A DNA stretch of 14,704 nt from Spirochaetaceae bacterium (GCA_031278575.1 JAITKD010000049.1:1-14704); one strand, 5' to 3'. Positions 1 to 7,810 are shown, numbered from the stretch's first letter. The notes: generated by a model not told the origin, from the letters alone. Numbers and translations are program-made.

Positions 1-620
1 TCTTCCTGGGCGCCGGCCGCCACGAAGAGGTCAATATTCAGGTTCTTACCCTTCAGCTTATCCAGGGCCTGCACCAAGGCGACAAAACAGGAACGGTCAT
101 CCAGGGCTTTACCGCAGAGGAGGTGATTTTCCAACTCCCTGGGCTCGTCGCGGTACACCGCCGGGGTCCCAATGGGTATCCGTTTTTTTGCTTCCTCATC
201 CGAAAGGCCTACATCGATATACATATCTTTAACGGCGATAGTTTTTTCCATTTGCTCCGGGGTAAGCACATGGGGAGGCAGGCAGGAGACCACCCCGAAC
301 AGGGGCGGGTCTGTTAGAATCGTTACCTCCCGGCCGGGGAGCATCCGGGGATCAATGCCGCCGAGGGTTTCGAACCGGAGAAACCCCTGCTCCACCGCAG
401 CAACGATCAAGCCCAATTCGTCGATATGGGCATCCAACAGCAGCTTTTTTGCCCCCGGCTTACCGCAGGGAATAGCGGCCAGAACATTACCCAGACGATC
501 TACCCGGACATCCGGGGAATATTTGGCCAATATTTTGGCGCAATAGGTACTTACCGCTTCTTCAAACCCCGAAGGACCGTTCAGACGGCACAAATTAAAG
601 AGCGTTTCCTTGATTTCCAT
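1..620 (-). CDS. M42 family metallo-aminopeptidase (N-terminal part, truncated by window edge)
   Basis: Cytoplasmic di-metal aminopeptidase of the M42 (glutamyl aminopeptidase / PepA / 'endoglucanase M') family, which trims N-terminal residues from short peptides. I translated it by hand because the frame runs off the window without a stop; 206 complete codons are present of the roughly 340-360 usual for the family. Visible family landmarks are DAHIDELGLIV (first metal His about residue 65), GKALDDR (metal-bridging Asp about 174-175) and AAGAQE(E) at the very edge, where the catalytic and metal Glu pair lies. The ATG overlaps the stop of the upstream creatininase gene (TAATG) and AAGGAG lies 8 nt before it, so translation is probably coupled. 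As the last visible gene of the Opp operon it plausibly degrades imported peptides or the products of the two amidohydrolases. Family call is firm; substrate unknown. Confidence 0.9.
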   Translation of the reverse strand, partial: MEIKETLFNLCRLNGPSGFEEAVSTYCAKILAKYSPDVRVDRLGNVLAAIPCGKPGAKKLLLDAHIDELGLIVAAVEQGFLRFETLGGIDPRMLPGREVTILTDPPLFGVVSCLPPHVLTPEQMEKTIAVKDMYIDVGLSDEEAKKRIPIGTPAVYRDEPRELENHLLCGKALDDRSCFVALVQALDKLKGKNLNIDLFVAAGAQE

Positions 621-1408
621 TAATGGGTCTCCTTGTGTTTAAGGTCGATTTTTCTCAGTTCCCCGATAAGGCCGGCGTTGTAATCGATATAAGCTTCAAG
701 AACATCGGCTCCGGTTTTTTCATTAGCCCCCTGGGGAGGCGCTCCCAGGTTGCCGGCCCGGCCCAAGCGGTAATCGTCCGATGTCGCAAAAAAGGGCTCC
801 CCCTTGTAGGTAATGGTGTATCCGGCACGGATATGCTCACTCAGCATAGTATCCGGCACGGGGTCCTTGGCACGGGTCATATCCACCAAATCCGGCTTAA
901 TTGCCAGCATACAGGAGGTCTCGTAAAGGCCGCCGTGGTCATTGCAGGGCAGTTCCGGTTTTATCTGGGGTACCAGCAGCCACCATTCGGTGGATGCGCA
1001 GAGGGCATGGTAGTCGCGCCACAGGTCTCCGGCCACCATGCGAAGGATGCCGGCGTTACCGCCATGGCCGTTGATAAATAAAAAGCGGCGGGCGCCGTGT
1101 TTGGCATAGGACGCCCCATAGGCATACCAAATTTTACGCAGCAGCCGGGGACTGAGGGATACCTGGCCGGGGTATTTTTTCCCCTCCGGACCGTAGCCGT
1201 AGGGAAAAACCGGGGCGACCAGGGCGCCGGCCCGTTCCCCTATCAATGCCGCGCAATGCCCGGCAATAAAGGTGTCCGTACCCAGGGGGTTGTGCCGGCC
1301 GTGTTCTTCCAGCATACCCACCGGAATAATTATCACATCGTCGCGCCGCATATGTTCTTCAAATTCGGTCCAGGAAAGTTCCGCCGCTAAAAAGGTCCTT
1401 CTTTTCAT
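620..1408 (-). CDS. Creatininase-family metal-dependent amidohydrolase, second tandem copy
   Basis: A 262-residue member of the creatininase superfamily: di-metal hydrolases acting on cyclic or linear amides, including creatinine amidohydrolase, the FAPy deformylase ArfB and the mycofactocin-precursor peptidase MftE. Metal-site motifs are visible: PVGMLEEHG with E34 and H36, PLGTD with D45, NGHGGN with H115, and DHGGLYETS with E163. An upstream in-frame extension to 1549 exists but starts inside the preceding gene and has no family similarity. I chose the ATG at 1408, preceded by GGAGGAG with a somewhat long 12-nt spacing; that Shine-Dalgarno lies inside the last codons of the upstream paralogue. 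It is clearly paralogous to the gene at 1416-2183 over its whole length, but it differs around the active-site entrance (MLEEHGRHN versus STEEHGPQS). The enzymatic substrate cannot be assigned. Confidence 0.9.
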   Translation of the reverse strand: MKRRTFLAAELSWTEFEEHMRRDDVIIIPVGMLEEHGRHNPLGTDTFIAGHCAALIGERAGALVAPVFPYGYGPEGKKYPGQVSLSPRLLRKIWYAYGASYAKHGARRFLFINGHGGNAGILRMVAGDLWRDYHALCASTEWWLLVPQIKPELPCNDHGGLYETSCMLAIKPDLVDMTRAKDPVPDTMLSEHIRAGYTITYKGEPFFATSDDYRLGRAGNLGAPPQGANEKTGADVLEAYIDYNAGLIGELRKIDLKHKETH

Positions 1409-1415
1409 TTTGGCT

Positions 1416-2183
1416 TTAAACTCCTCCGGGGATCCGGCGGATCTCCTGAATAATACCGGCGCAGTAATCGGTATAGACCGCGAACATCCCTTCGCCGATT
1501 TCCCGCCGGGCTTCTTCGCTGGGGGCGCCGAAATTCCCCCGGGGGGCAAATTCGCTGGCAGGAAGGTTTAGGGAAACCGCCGCCCCGCGGTAAAAAAAGC
1601 CGTAATCAAAGGTGATGTTATCGGTTAATTTTTCTATCTGTTTTGTGTCGGCCTTGGTCAAATCCACGATACTTTCGTCTATGGCCATCATCATGGAGGT
1701 TTCAAATTTTCCGCCGTGATCGTGGGCCTTGTATTCGGATATTTTCGGCATAAGCTGCCACCACTCACTGGATACGACAAAAACCCCGTATTGCTCATAG
1801 AGCGCCATAGCGGCATGGCGGAGGGCCGCGTTGTTCCCCCCGTGACCATTGACAAAAAAGAAACGTCCCGCCCCATGGCGCACAAAATTCTCACAGACCT
1901 CAAAGACCAGATCCGTCAGAACAGCGGGATCTATGCTGATCGTGCCGGGAAAATCGAGAAGCCCCTGGGCATTACCGATGGGTATGGCCGGAGCGACCAG
2001 GGCGCCGGCCTTTTCTCCGATGGCCCGCGCCAGGGCATCGGCAATAAAAAAATCCGTCCCCAGGGGGCTTTGGGGTCCGTGTTCTTCGGTACTGCCCACG
2101 GGCAGGATAATCACGTCATCCAGAGCCATGGCCCCGGCAAATTCCGGCCAGGACAGGTCTTCAATAAAGACACTTTTCTTCAT
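1416..2183 (-). CDS. Creatininase-family metal-dependent amidohydrolase, first tandem copy
   Basis: A 255-residue creatininase-superfamily protein, near the usual 240-260 residues. Metal-binding signatures run in order: PVGSTEEHGPQSPLGTD with E33, H35 and D44 (residues about 29-44), VNGHGGN with H114, and DHGGKFETS with E161. The NGHGGN form is the one common in ArfB/MftE-like and uncharacterised members, rather than the NGHYEN form I associate with classical creatininase, so creatinine itself is not the obvious substrate. Its ATG overlaps the oppF stop by 4 nt (ATGA), and it is followed after 7 nt by its paralogue. The context, directly behind a peptide-type importer and before an M42 peptidase, suggests cleavage of an amide or lactam bond in the imported compound. 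That role is inference. Confidence 0.9.
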   Translation of the reverse strand: MKKSVFIEDLSWPEFAGAMALDDVIILPVGSTEEHGPQSPLGTDFFIADALARAIGEKAGALVAPAIPIGNAQGLLDFPGTISIDPAVLTDLVFEVCENFVRHGAGRFFFVNGHGGNNAALRHAAMALYEQYGVFVVSSEWWQLMPKISEYKAHDHGGKFETSMMMAIDESIVDLTKADTKQIEKLTDNITFDYGFFYRGAAVSLNLPASEFAPRGNFGAPSEEARREIGEGMFAVYTDYCAGIIQEIRRIPGGV

Positions 2184-3190
2184 TGGCTTTTACGCTCCTT
2201 TTTAGGACACAGCGGATAAAAACAGGCTGCCATATGACCGGGGGATACCTCAACAAGCGGAGGCTCCCGGGCGTCACATCCGGCGCCGCGGTATTTACAG
2301 CGGGGATGAAACCGGCAGCCCGGGGGCAGGTTGATGGGGCTGGGGGGTTCCCCTGAGATGGCGACTTCCCGGCTGCGGAACCGCGGGTCCAGCCCCGGTT
2401 CCGCGTGGAGCAGTACATCGGTGTAGGGGTGCCGGGGGTCCGCAAAGATCTCCCCGGTCCGGGAAAGTTCGATAATTTTACCCAGGTACATCACGGCGAC
2501 CCGGCCGGCGATATGCCGGACCACCCGCAGGTCGTGGGAAATAAACAACATCGTCAGATTGAGTTTAGCCTGTAGATCCGACAGCAGGTTGATGACCTGG
2601 GCCTGAATGGAAACATCCAGGGCGGATACCGGTTCATCGGCAATGATAATCCGGGGATTCAGGACAATGGCCCGGGCTATGCCGATGCGCTGACGCTGCC
2701 CCCCGGAAAATTCGCTGGGCAGGCGGTCGGCGGCATCCGGGGTAAGCCCCACCATGTCCATAACTTCCTTGATTTTTTCTTCCATGTCTTTTTTGCCGCA
2801 GATCCGGTGGAACCGGATCGCCTCCGCCAGGGTGTCGTGTACGGATATCCGGGGATTCAGGGAAGAGTAGGGATCCTGGAAGATCATCTGCAGGTTTTTA
2901 CGGTAGGGCCTCAGGCTGTAGTCGCTTATTTTTGCCAGGTTCACCCCGTCAAAGAACACATCCCCTGCATCGGGCTTGTACAAGCGGATGATGGTCCGGG
3001 CCAGGGTGCTTTTACCGCAGCCGCTTTCCCCCACCAGGCCCAGGGTTTCCCCCTGAAGGATGTCCAGGTCCACAAGGTCCACCGCATAGAGATATTCCTG
3101 GGGTTTTCGCAGGACCGTATCGATGATCTGCCGTTTCACGGGAAAGTATTTTTTCAGGCCCCGTACTTCTATTAACGCATTTCCCTTCAT
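2180..3190 (-). CDS. oppF: Oligopeptide/dipeptide ABC transporter ATP-binding protein (OppF/DppF type)
   Basis: One of the two ATPases powering the peptide-family importer at the inner face of the membrane; 336 residues, normal for OppF. Visible are Walker A GESGCGKST (about 54-62), Q-loop FQDP, the ABC signature FSGGQRQRIGIARA (about 161-174), Walker B IIIADEPVSALD (about 181-192) and switch histidine ISHD (about 217-220). The C-terminal oligopeptide-type extension has four cysteines, C292, C298, C305 and C323, in GCRFHPRC...GC...C spacing; in this family such cysteines can bind an Fe-S cluster. It overlaps oppD by 4 nt upstream and the first creatininase gene by 4 nt downstream, both through ATGA. 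The Opp versus Dpp versus other-solute distinction is not decidable from sequence alone. Confidence 0.93.
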   Translation of the reverse strand: MKGNALIEVRGLKKYFPVKRQIIDTVLRKPQEYLYAVDLVDLDILQGETLGLVGESGCGKSTLARTIIRLYKPDAGDVFFDGVNLAKISDYSLRPYRKNLQMIFQDPYSSLNPRISVHDTLAEAIRFHRICGKKDMEEKIKEVMDMVGLTPDAADRLPSEFSGGQRQRIGIARAIVLNPRIIIADEPVSALDVSIQAQVINLLSDLQAKLNLTMLFISHDLRVVRHIAGRVAVMYLGKIIELSRTGEIFADPRHPYTDVLLHAEPGLDPRFRSREVAISGEPPSPINLPPGCRFHPRCKYRGAGCDAREPPLVEVSPGHMAACFYPLCPKKERKSQ

Positions 3191-4203
3191 ATCCGGGGGG
3201 CCCCCTCTTTTTCATCAATAAACCCGTCGAGACCGTCCAGCTTTTCATAAAAAAAACAACGCACCCGGTGATCGGGGGTAATCCCGGTAAGGCCCGGCAG
3301 TTCACCCTCGCAGCGGCCCTCTTTAAAAGCGCAACGGGGCGCAAAGGGGCAGCCGGGCAGGGGATCGGCCAGATTGGGGGGAGCGCCGCTTATGGATTCC
3401 AGCCGGCGGCTGCCTTCCCGGGGGATGGAACTGAGAAGACCGTAGGTGTAGGGATGCCGGGGCTCGGCGAAAAGGCTTACCGTATCGCAAAGCTCCATAA
3501 TATGTCCCGCGTACATCACCGCCACAAAATCGCACATCTGGGATACCACGCTTAGATCGTGGGTCACGAGGATCATACTCATCTTGAGTTCTTCCCGCAG
3601 GCTGTTTATCAGCAGCATGATCTGGTTTTGGATGGTCACATCCAGGGCTGTGGTGGGTTCGTCCGCCAGTAACAGACGGGGATTCCCCGCCAGGGCAATG
3701 GCGATCATGACCCGCTGACGCATACCCCCGGAAAACTGGTGAATGTACTCGTGCATCCGTTTTTCGGGACTGGGAATGCCCACCAGCCGTAACAGTTCTA
3801 TGGACCGGTGGTATTTTTCCTTTTTTGAAAGTTTGGAATCCAGGGCCTCGTAAATTTGGGTTTTGATAGGTATCACCGGGTTGAGGGCCGACATGGGTTC
3901 CTGAAAGATCATACTTATCTCCCGGCCCCGGAGCCGGCGCATGGATTCGTCGGAGATACGCAGAATATCGGTTTCCTCCTGGGTTCCGCGGTAACGGATT
4001 TCACCCCGGGTAATTTTTCCCGGCGGATGTATCAGCCGGGAGATGGACCGGCAGATCGCCGTTTTTCCGCAGCCGCTTTCCCCCACCAGGCCGAAGGTTT
4101 CCCCGGGGAGCACCTTAAAACTCACGCCGTTCACCGCCTTTACCACCGCGTTGCCGGAAAAAAAATAGGTATGCAGGTCTTTTACCCGCAGCAGGGCTTC
4201 CAC
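3187..4203 (-). CDS. oppD: Oligopeptide/dipeptide ABC transporter ATP-binding protein (OppD/DppD type)
   Basis: The partner ATPase of OppF, 338 residues. Motifs are Walker A GESGCGKTA (about 41-49), Q-loop FQEPMSALNP (about 100-109), signature FSGGMRQRVMIAIAL (about 157-171), Walker B LLLADEPTTALD (about 177-188) and H-loop VTHDLSVV. The C-terminal extension carries C285, C291, C298 and C316 in the same four-cysteine arrangement as its partner. The start is a GTG at 4201-4203 that overlaps the oppC stop (TAGTG), with GGGAGG a few bases before it; the N-terminus MEALLRVKDLHTYF fits the family, so I accept the GTG. The 3' end overlaps oppF by ATGA. Strong coupling with its neighbours implies fixed stoichiometry of the complex. 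Confidence 0.93.
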   Translation of the reverse strand: MEALLRVKDLHTYFFSGNAVVKAVNGVSFKVLPGETFGLVGESGCGKTAICRSISRLIHPPGKITRGEIRYRGTQEETDILRISDESMRRLRGREISMIFQEPMSALNPVIPIKTQIYEALDSKLSKKEKYHRSIELLRLVGIPSPEKRMHEYIHQFSGGMRQRVMIAIALAGNPRLLLADEPTTALDVTIQNQIMLLINSLREELKMSMILVTHDLSVVSQMCDFVAVMYAGHIMELCDTVSLFAEPRHPYTYGLLSSIPREGSRRLESISGAPPNLADPLPGCPFAPRCAFKEGRCEGELPGLTGITPDHRVRCFFYEKLDGLDGFIDEKEGAPRI

Positions 4204-5072
4204 TATGACCTCCCTTTGGTCCGCAGCAGATCCGAGAGGCCGTCGCCGATCAGACTAAAGCCGGTACCGGTAAGGGCGAGAAACAGGCCCGGAAAGGCGG
4301 CTATCCACCAGGCATTGGAGATATAGGCCCGCCCGCTTTCGATGATGGCCCCCCATTCCGGGGTAGGGGGCTGGATCCCGAGACCCAGGAAACTCATGGA
4401 AGCGCCGGCCAGCATACACATCACCACATCCGCGGCGGCGTAGACCACACAGCCGGAGATCACATTGGGCAGCAAGTGGCGGAGCAGGATCCGAAGGTCC
4501 GTATACCCCAGGACCTTTGCCGCCTGGACATATTCCGCGTTTTTTGCCACCAGGACCTCTCCCCGGACCAGCCGGGCGTAGTGCATCCAGCTGACCAGCC
4601 ACATGGCGATGAACAGATTGGTGATGCTGGGGCCGGTGATGGTAACCACCACGATCACGATCAGGGTGAAGGGAAAGGCCATAAAAATATCGCAGGCCCG
4701 CATCATCAAACTATCCACCAAACCGCCGTAATACCCCGCCGCCAGGCCGATAAGGGTCCCCACCACAAAGGGAGTAATTACCGATACGATCCCCATCATC
4801 AGATCGATCCGGGTTCCCCATATCACCCGGGAAAAAATATCCCGGCCCAAATGGTCGGTCCCGAAGAGGTGCGCCGCCGAGGGGGGCAGGAGCATCCGGT
4901 CGGCGCTGTAATCCAGGGGGTTTTGTTTTGCCACAGCCCCGGGAAACAAAGCGAGGAAGACCATCGCCAGGACGATCACGGAACCGGCGACAATGCCGGC
5001 GTTCCGCAGAGCGGGATGCAGGGGCTTTTTTCTTCGTAATTTTGACTCCCGGAGGGCCGTAAGGGTAAGCAT
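4203..5072 (-). CDS. oppC: Oligopeptide/dipeptide ABC transporter permease (OppC/DppC type)
   Basis: Inner-membrane subunit of the importer, 289 residues. A basic cytoplasmic N-terminus (KLRRKK, about 11-16) precedes the first membrane segment (about 27-48). The periplasmic HLFGTDHLGRDIFSRVIWG stretch is the usual OppC/DppC signature, followed by several hydrophobic segments. The cytoplasmic EAA coupling loop EYVQAAKVLGYTDLRILLRH, which docks onto the ATPases, is clear, and the C-terminal GDGLSDLLR ending is typical. GGAGG lies 5 nt before the ATG. The gene starts 9 nt after oppB ends, and its stop overlaps the oppD GTG by one base. Confidence 0.93.
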   Translation of the reverse strand: MLTLTALRESKLRRKKPLHPALRNAGIVAGSVIVLAMVFLALFPGAVAKQNPLDYSADRMLLPPSAAHLFGTDHLGRDIFSRVIWGTRIDLMMGIVSVITPFVVGTLIGLAAGYYGGLVDSLMMRACDIFMAFPFTLIVIVVVTITGPSITNLFIAMWLVSWMHYARLVRGEVLVAKNAEYVQAAKVLGYTDLRILLRHLLPNVISGCVVYAAADVVMCMLAGASMSFLGLGIQPPTPEWGAIIESGRAYISNAWWIAAFPGLFLALTGTGFSLIGDGLSDLLRTKGRS

Positions 5073-5081
5073 AGCGGCCTC

Positions 5082-6023
5082 CTATTCCAGGGTAACCCGG
5101 GGGTCCAGGGCGGAGTAGAGAATATCGGTAATCAGGTTTACCAGCATAATCAAAAAAGAGGTGACCAGCAGGGTCCCCTGAACCACCGGATAATCCCGGC
5201 CAAAGATGGATTCCACCATCAGTTTACCGATGCCGGGCAAATTAAAGACCGTTTCCGTGATGGCGCTGCCCCCTATCATGGCGGCCACCTGCATGGAAAG
5301 CAGGGTGACGCTGGAAACCAGACCGTTGCGGATGATGTGGCGCATCCGGACGGTGTTGTTGGGAATGCCTTTACTGCGGGCAAAATCCACAAAGTCGCTC
5401 CGGGAAATGTCCACGATGCTGTTCCGGGCATTCCGCATGATCAGCGCCGAAGTGGCCAAGGACAGGGTAAAGGCGGGCAAAACCAGGCCCCGCAGATGTT
5501 CCGGGAAGGTGGTCCCCCAGCCGCCGATAGGAAATATCCTTAATTTAAGGGCAAACAGAATGAGCAGCAACAGGGCTATCCAGAAGGTTGGTACCGAAAG
5601 GGCTATCAGGGCGCCCCCCCGGATCAGCTGATCCGGCAATTTATCCTTGTTTGCCGCGGCAATATACCCCAGGGGCAGGGAAAAAACCGCCGCGAACAGA
5701 CAGGCCAAGAGGGTGAGGGATACCGTCATAGACAGCCGCTTTACCAGGAGTTCCATTACGGGCTGGTGGTATTTGATGGAGGTCCCCAAATCAAAGCGGA
5801 GGAGGTTACGCATAAAAATACCGTATTGTACCGCCAGGGGTTCATTAAGGCCCAATTTTTCCCGCAGGGCCTCCACGCTGGCCAGGGAAGCCCGGTCCCC
5901 CAGCATCAGCCGGGCGGGATCGCCGGGGATGAAGTGGATCAGCATGAACACCACCACGGTGATCACAAACAAAACGGGGATCATCTGGGACAGCCGCTTG
6001 AGGATGTAGTTAAGCCGCTTCAA
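5082..6023 (-). CDS. oppB: Oligopeptide/dipeptide ABC transporter permease (OppB/DppB type), TTG start
   Basis: Inner-membrane partner of OppC, 313 residues with about six membrane segments (roughly 12-32, 99-122, 134-158, 178-196, 240-262, 283-305). Family signatures are HFIPGDPA after the first segment, LGLNEPLAVQYG in the periplasmic domain, the EAA loop DFVDFARSKGIPNNTVRMRH, ETVFNLPGIGKL, and the terminal LDPRV. The start codon is TTG at 6021-6023: it gives the conserved MKRLNYILKRL amino end and sits 7 nt after GGAGG. The next in-frame ATG (residue 14) would remove the basic leader and has no comparable Shine-Dalgarno. It lies 215 nt downstream of the SBP gene, across a region filled with RNA hairpins. 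Confidence 0.92.
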   Translation of the reverse strand: MKRLNYILKRLSQMIPVLFVITVVVFMLIHFIPGDPARLMLGDRASLASVEALREKLGLNEPLAVQYGIFMRNLLRFDLGTSIKYHQPVMELLVKRLSMTVSLTLLACLFAAVFSLPLGYIAAANKDKLPDQLIRGGALIALSVPTFWIALLLLILFALKLRIFPIGGWGTTFPEHLRGLVLPAFTLSLATSALIMRNARNSIVDISRSDFVDFARSKGIPNNTVRMRHIIRNGLVSSVTLLSMQVAAMIGGSAITETVFNLPGIGKLMVESIFGRDYPVVQGTLLVTSFLIMLVNLITDILYSALDPRVTLE

Positions 6024-6030
6024 AGCCCTG

Positions 6031-6035
6031 CCTCC
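6031..6035 (-). promoter_or_regulatory. Ribosome binding site deciding the TTG start of oppB
   Basis: GGAGG on the minus strand lies 7 nt before the TTG at 6023. It lies 11 nt beyond the last hairpin of the intergenic cluster, so ribosome access could be influenced by that structure. Confidence 0.7.
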
Positions 6036-6046
6036 GGCACAATGAA

Positions 6047-6063
6047 CTTACCCCGCGGGCAAG
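6047..6063 (-). other. RNA hairpin in the SBP-oppB gap (nearest to oppB)
   Basis: The minus-strand sequence CTTGCCC-GCG-GGGTAAG folds as a 7-bp stem with a 3-nt loop, including one G.U wobble that would be an A.C mismatch in a plus-strand transcript. This favours function in the opp mRNA, just before the oppB Shine-Dalgarno. Confidence 0.5.
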
Positions 6064-6095
6064 ACCACGGGTATAAAATCCTCCCTCCACATACG

Positions 6096-6127
6096 GCTGT
6101 TTCGAAACTTCAGGTTTGAAACAGGCC
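6096..6127. repeat. Palindromic intergenic repeat, copy 1
   Basis: GGCTGTTTCGAAAC, a TTCAG loop, then GTTTGAAACAGGCC. The stem has about 11 paired positions with one bulged G. It shares the CTGTT...AAAC-TTCAG-GTTT...AACAG plan with the copies at 7883, 14162 and 14277. It lies between the SBP gene and oppB. Confidence 0.65.
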
Positions 6128-6143
6128 CGAATTAAAGAGGATG

Positions 6144-6167
6144 GGTCCCGGAAAAAATTCCGGGACC
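6144..6167 (-). other. Strong 10-bp hairpin in the SBP-oppB gap
   Basis: GGTCCCGGAA and its exact complement TTCCGGGACC are separated by a 4-nt loop (TTTT on the transcribed minus strand). No T-run follows the stem on either strand, so it is more likely an mRNA-stabilising or processing element than a complete intrinsic terminator. It sits 71-95 nt downstream of the SBP stop. Confidence 0.65.
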
Positions 6168-6182
6168 TCGCAGGAATATCAA

Positions 6183-6229
6183 GGCGGTTTCGACCGTATC
6201 CTTCCGAATCACCGGATTTTGAAACCACC
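6183..6229 (-). other. RNA stem-loop immediately downstream of the SBP gene
   Basis: On the minus strand GGTGGTTTC pairs with GAAACCGCC: 9 bp with one G.U wobble, which would be C.A on the plus strand. The 29-nt loop contains a smaller TCCG/CGGA stem. It begins 9 nt after the SBP stop codon, where stems often protect the 3' end of an abundant SBP message. Confidence 0.45.
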
Positions 6230-6238
6230 TCCGTCATG

Positions 6239-7798
6239 TTACAATTTTGCCAGATTGGACAGATCGTATTGGCCCAGGGGGCTCTGGTTAAAGCCGGTAA
6301 TATTTTTCCGGGCCGCCAGGAAATACGTGGCCTGGTAGATCGGGAACAGGGGGACCTCATCGTAGAGAATTTGTTGTATCTCCTTATAGGCTGCCCCGCG
6401 GACGGCGTTGTCCACCGTCCCCGAGGCGATTCCGGCCAATTCGGTAACCCGGGGGTTGTTGAAACCGGTATGGAAACCGTGGCTCTGGTTATACACCGCG
6501 ATAAAATCCGTCAGCCCCTGGGGATCGTTGGTATCTTCGGACCAGCGCAGCATGGTGATGGTGTGGTTCAGGGTGTCGAACTGTTCGCTCAGGGCGGCCC
6601 CTTCCATGGGGGTCAGATTCAGGGTAACCCCGATCTTTGCCCACTGTTCTTTCAGCAGGGTGGCAATTCCCTCCACCACGGTGTTCCCGTTGGAGAAACT
6701 GATCTCCGTGGTAAAGCCGTTGGGATACCCCGCTTCCGCCAGCAATGCCTTGGCCTTCTCAGGGTCGTACCCTTCGTCCACGATATCGGTATTAAAGAAT
6801 TGGCCGATAACCCGGGGATACACATTGTAGGTCGCCTCCCCATAGCCAAATACGGCAATCTTGATGATCTCCTCTTTATCGGTGGCCAGCCGCAGGGCCC
6901 GGCGCACCTTGGCGTTGTTCAGGTAATTCCGGGTGATGTTAAAATTAACATACCGCTGTTCGGTGGAATTCACTATTTGGACATTCAGGTTTGAATCGGC
7001 CTGAAGCTCCGCGATCCGGTTGGCCGGCGGGGTCAGGCACACATCAATATCCCCGGCCTGTAACTGCATAATCCGGGTATTATCGTCTTCCACCACATTG
7101 AACTGAAGGACATCAACCGTGGGCGCCTTGCCGTGGTAATAGAGGTTTTTCTCCATGCGGTAGAATTCGTGTATCCCCCAGCCGGTAAAATAGTAGGGAC
7201 CCGTACCCAGGGGACGTTTGAAGTATTCATCGGCGCCGAGCTTATCGAATTGGGCTTTACTCTGGACGCAGAAATTATGCACCGCCAGCATGGACAGGAA
7301 GGGGGCGTTCAGGGCCGTTAATTCAATGACCAGGGTATTTTCATCCGGGGCGGTGATATTTTTTATCGGAGCGGCATAGGAAGCCCAGGGGCTTTCTTCG
7401 GTATCCCGGGCCCGTTCAAGGGACCAGATCCAGTCTGCGGTAGTGACCGGGGTACCGTCCGCAAACTTTACCCCCGGTTTCAGATGGAAGGTGTAGAAAA
7501 GGCCGTCTTCGCTGATCTCCCAGCTTTCCGCTAGGGCGGGGGCCAGTTCAACGCCGCCGTCCGGGGTCGAGACGGTGTTTACCAGGCTTTCAAAGGCCAG
7601 TTCAATGATCCACAAGATGGTACCGTCTTCGTGAACCGGGTCCAGGGTACCATAGGGGGTGTCCACATTACACCCGATAACCACCTCTACCGGGCCCGGC
7701 GCGGAAGCTTTTGCTGCCGGCGCGGATGAGCCGGAACCGCCACAAGCGGTTAGTATTAAAACCGCGGCTACGAACAAACAGGGAATGCATTTTTTCAT
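6239..7798 (-). CDS. Peptide-type ABC transporter solute-binding lipoprotein (family 5, OppA/DppA-like)
   Basis: Extracytoplasmic ligand-binding protein that delivers the substrate to OppBC; 519 residues, usual for family 5. The amino end is a lipoprotein signal: MKKC, a hydrophobic stretch, then lipobox LTAC with lipidated C19, followed by a Gly/Ser/Ala-rich linker. Family features include LAESWEISEDGLFYTFHLKPGVKFADGTPVTTAD (about 90-125), GTGPYYFTGW, RRALRLATDKEEI (about 300-312), and YDPEKAKALLAEAGYPNG. An in-frame ATG 14 codons upstream was rejected because the AGGAGG Shine-Dalgarno lies between the two starts, 6 nt before the chosen ATG, and the longer form would spoil the signal peptide. 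It is the first gene of the operon, with a promoter at about 7934-7963. Ligand unknown. Confidence 0.93.
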   Translation of the reverse strand: MKKCIPCLFVAAVLILTACGGSGSSAPAAKASAPGPVEVVIGCNVDTPYGTLDPVHEDGTILWIIELAFESLVNTVSTPDGGVELAPALAESWEISEDGLFYTFHLKPGVKFADGTPVTTADWIWSLERARDTEESPWASYAAPIKNITAPDENTLVIELTALNAPFLSMLAVHNFCVQSKAQFDKLGADEYFKRPLGTGPYYFTGWGIHEFYRMEKNLYYHGKAPTVDVLQFNVVEDDNTRIMQLQAGDIDVCLTPPANRIAELQADSNLNVQIVNSTEQRYVNFNITRNYLNNAKVRRALRLATDKEEIIKIAVFGYGEATYNVYPRVIGQFFNTDIVDEGYDPEKAKALLAEAGYPNGFTTEISFSNGNTVVEGIATLLKEQWAKIGVTLNLTPMEGAALSEQFDTLNHTITMLRWSEDTNDPQGLTDFIAVYNQSHGFHTGFNNPRVTELAGIASGTVDNAVRGAAYKEIQQILYDEVPLFPIYQATYFLAARKNITGFNQSPLGQYDLSNLAKL

Positions 7799-7804
7799 CT
7801 CTTT

Positions 7805-7810
7805 CCTCCT
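7805..7810 (-). promoter_or_regulatory. Ribosome binding site deciding the SBP start
   Basis: A perfect AGGAGG on the minus strand, 6 nt before the ATG at 7798. It excludes the longer in-frame start at 7840. Confidence 0.75.

Noticed and set aside
1409..1549. 47-residue amino-terminal extension of the second creatininase
   Set aside because: It would lie inside the preceding paralogue in another frame; the family begins at MKRRTFLAAELSW and a Shine-Dalgarno precedes that ATG.
6144..6167. Intrinsic terminator between the SBP gene and oppB
   Set aside because: The stem is strong but no T-run follows it on the minus strand, and the downstream transport genes need the same transcript; treated as a stability or processing element instead.
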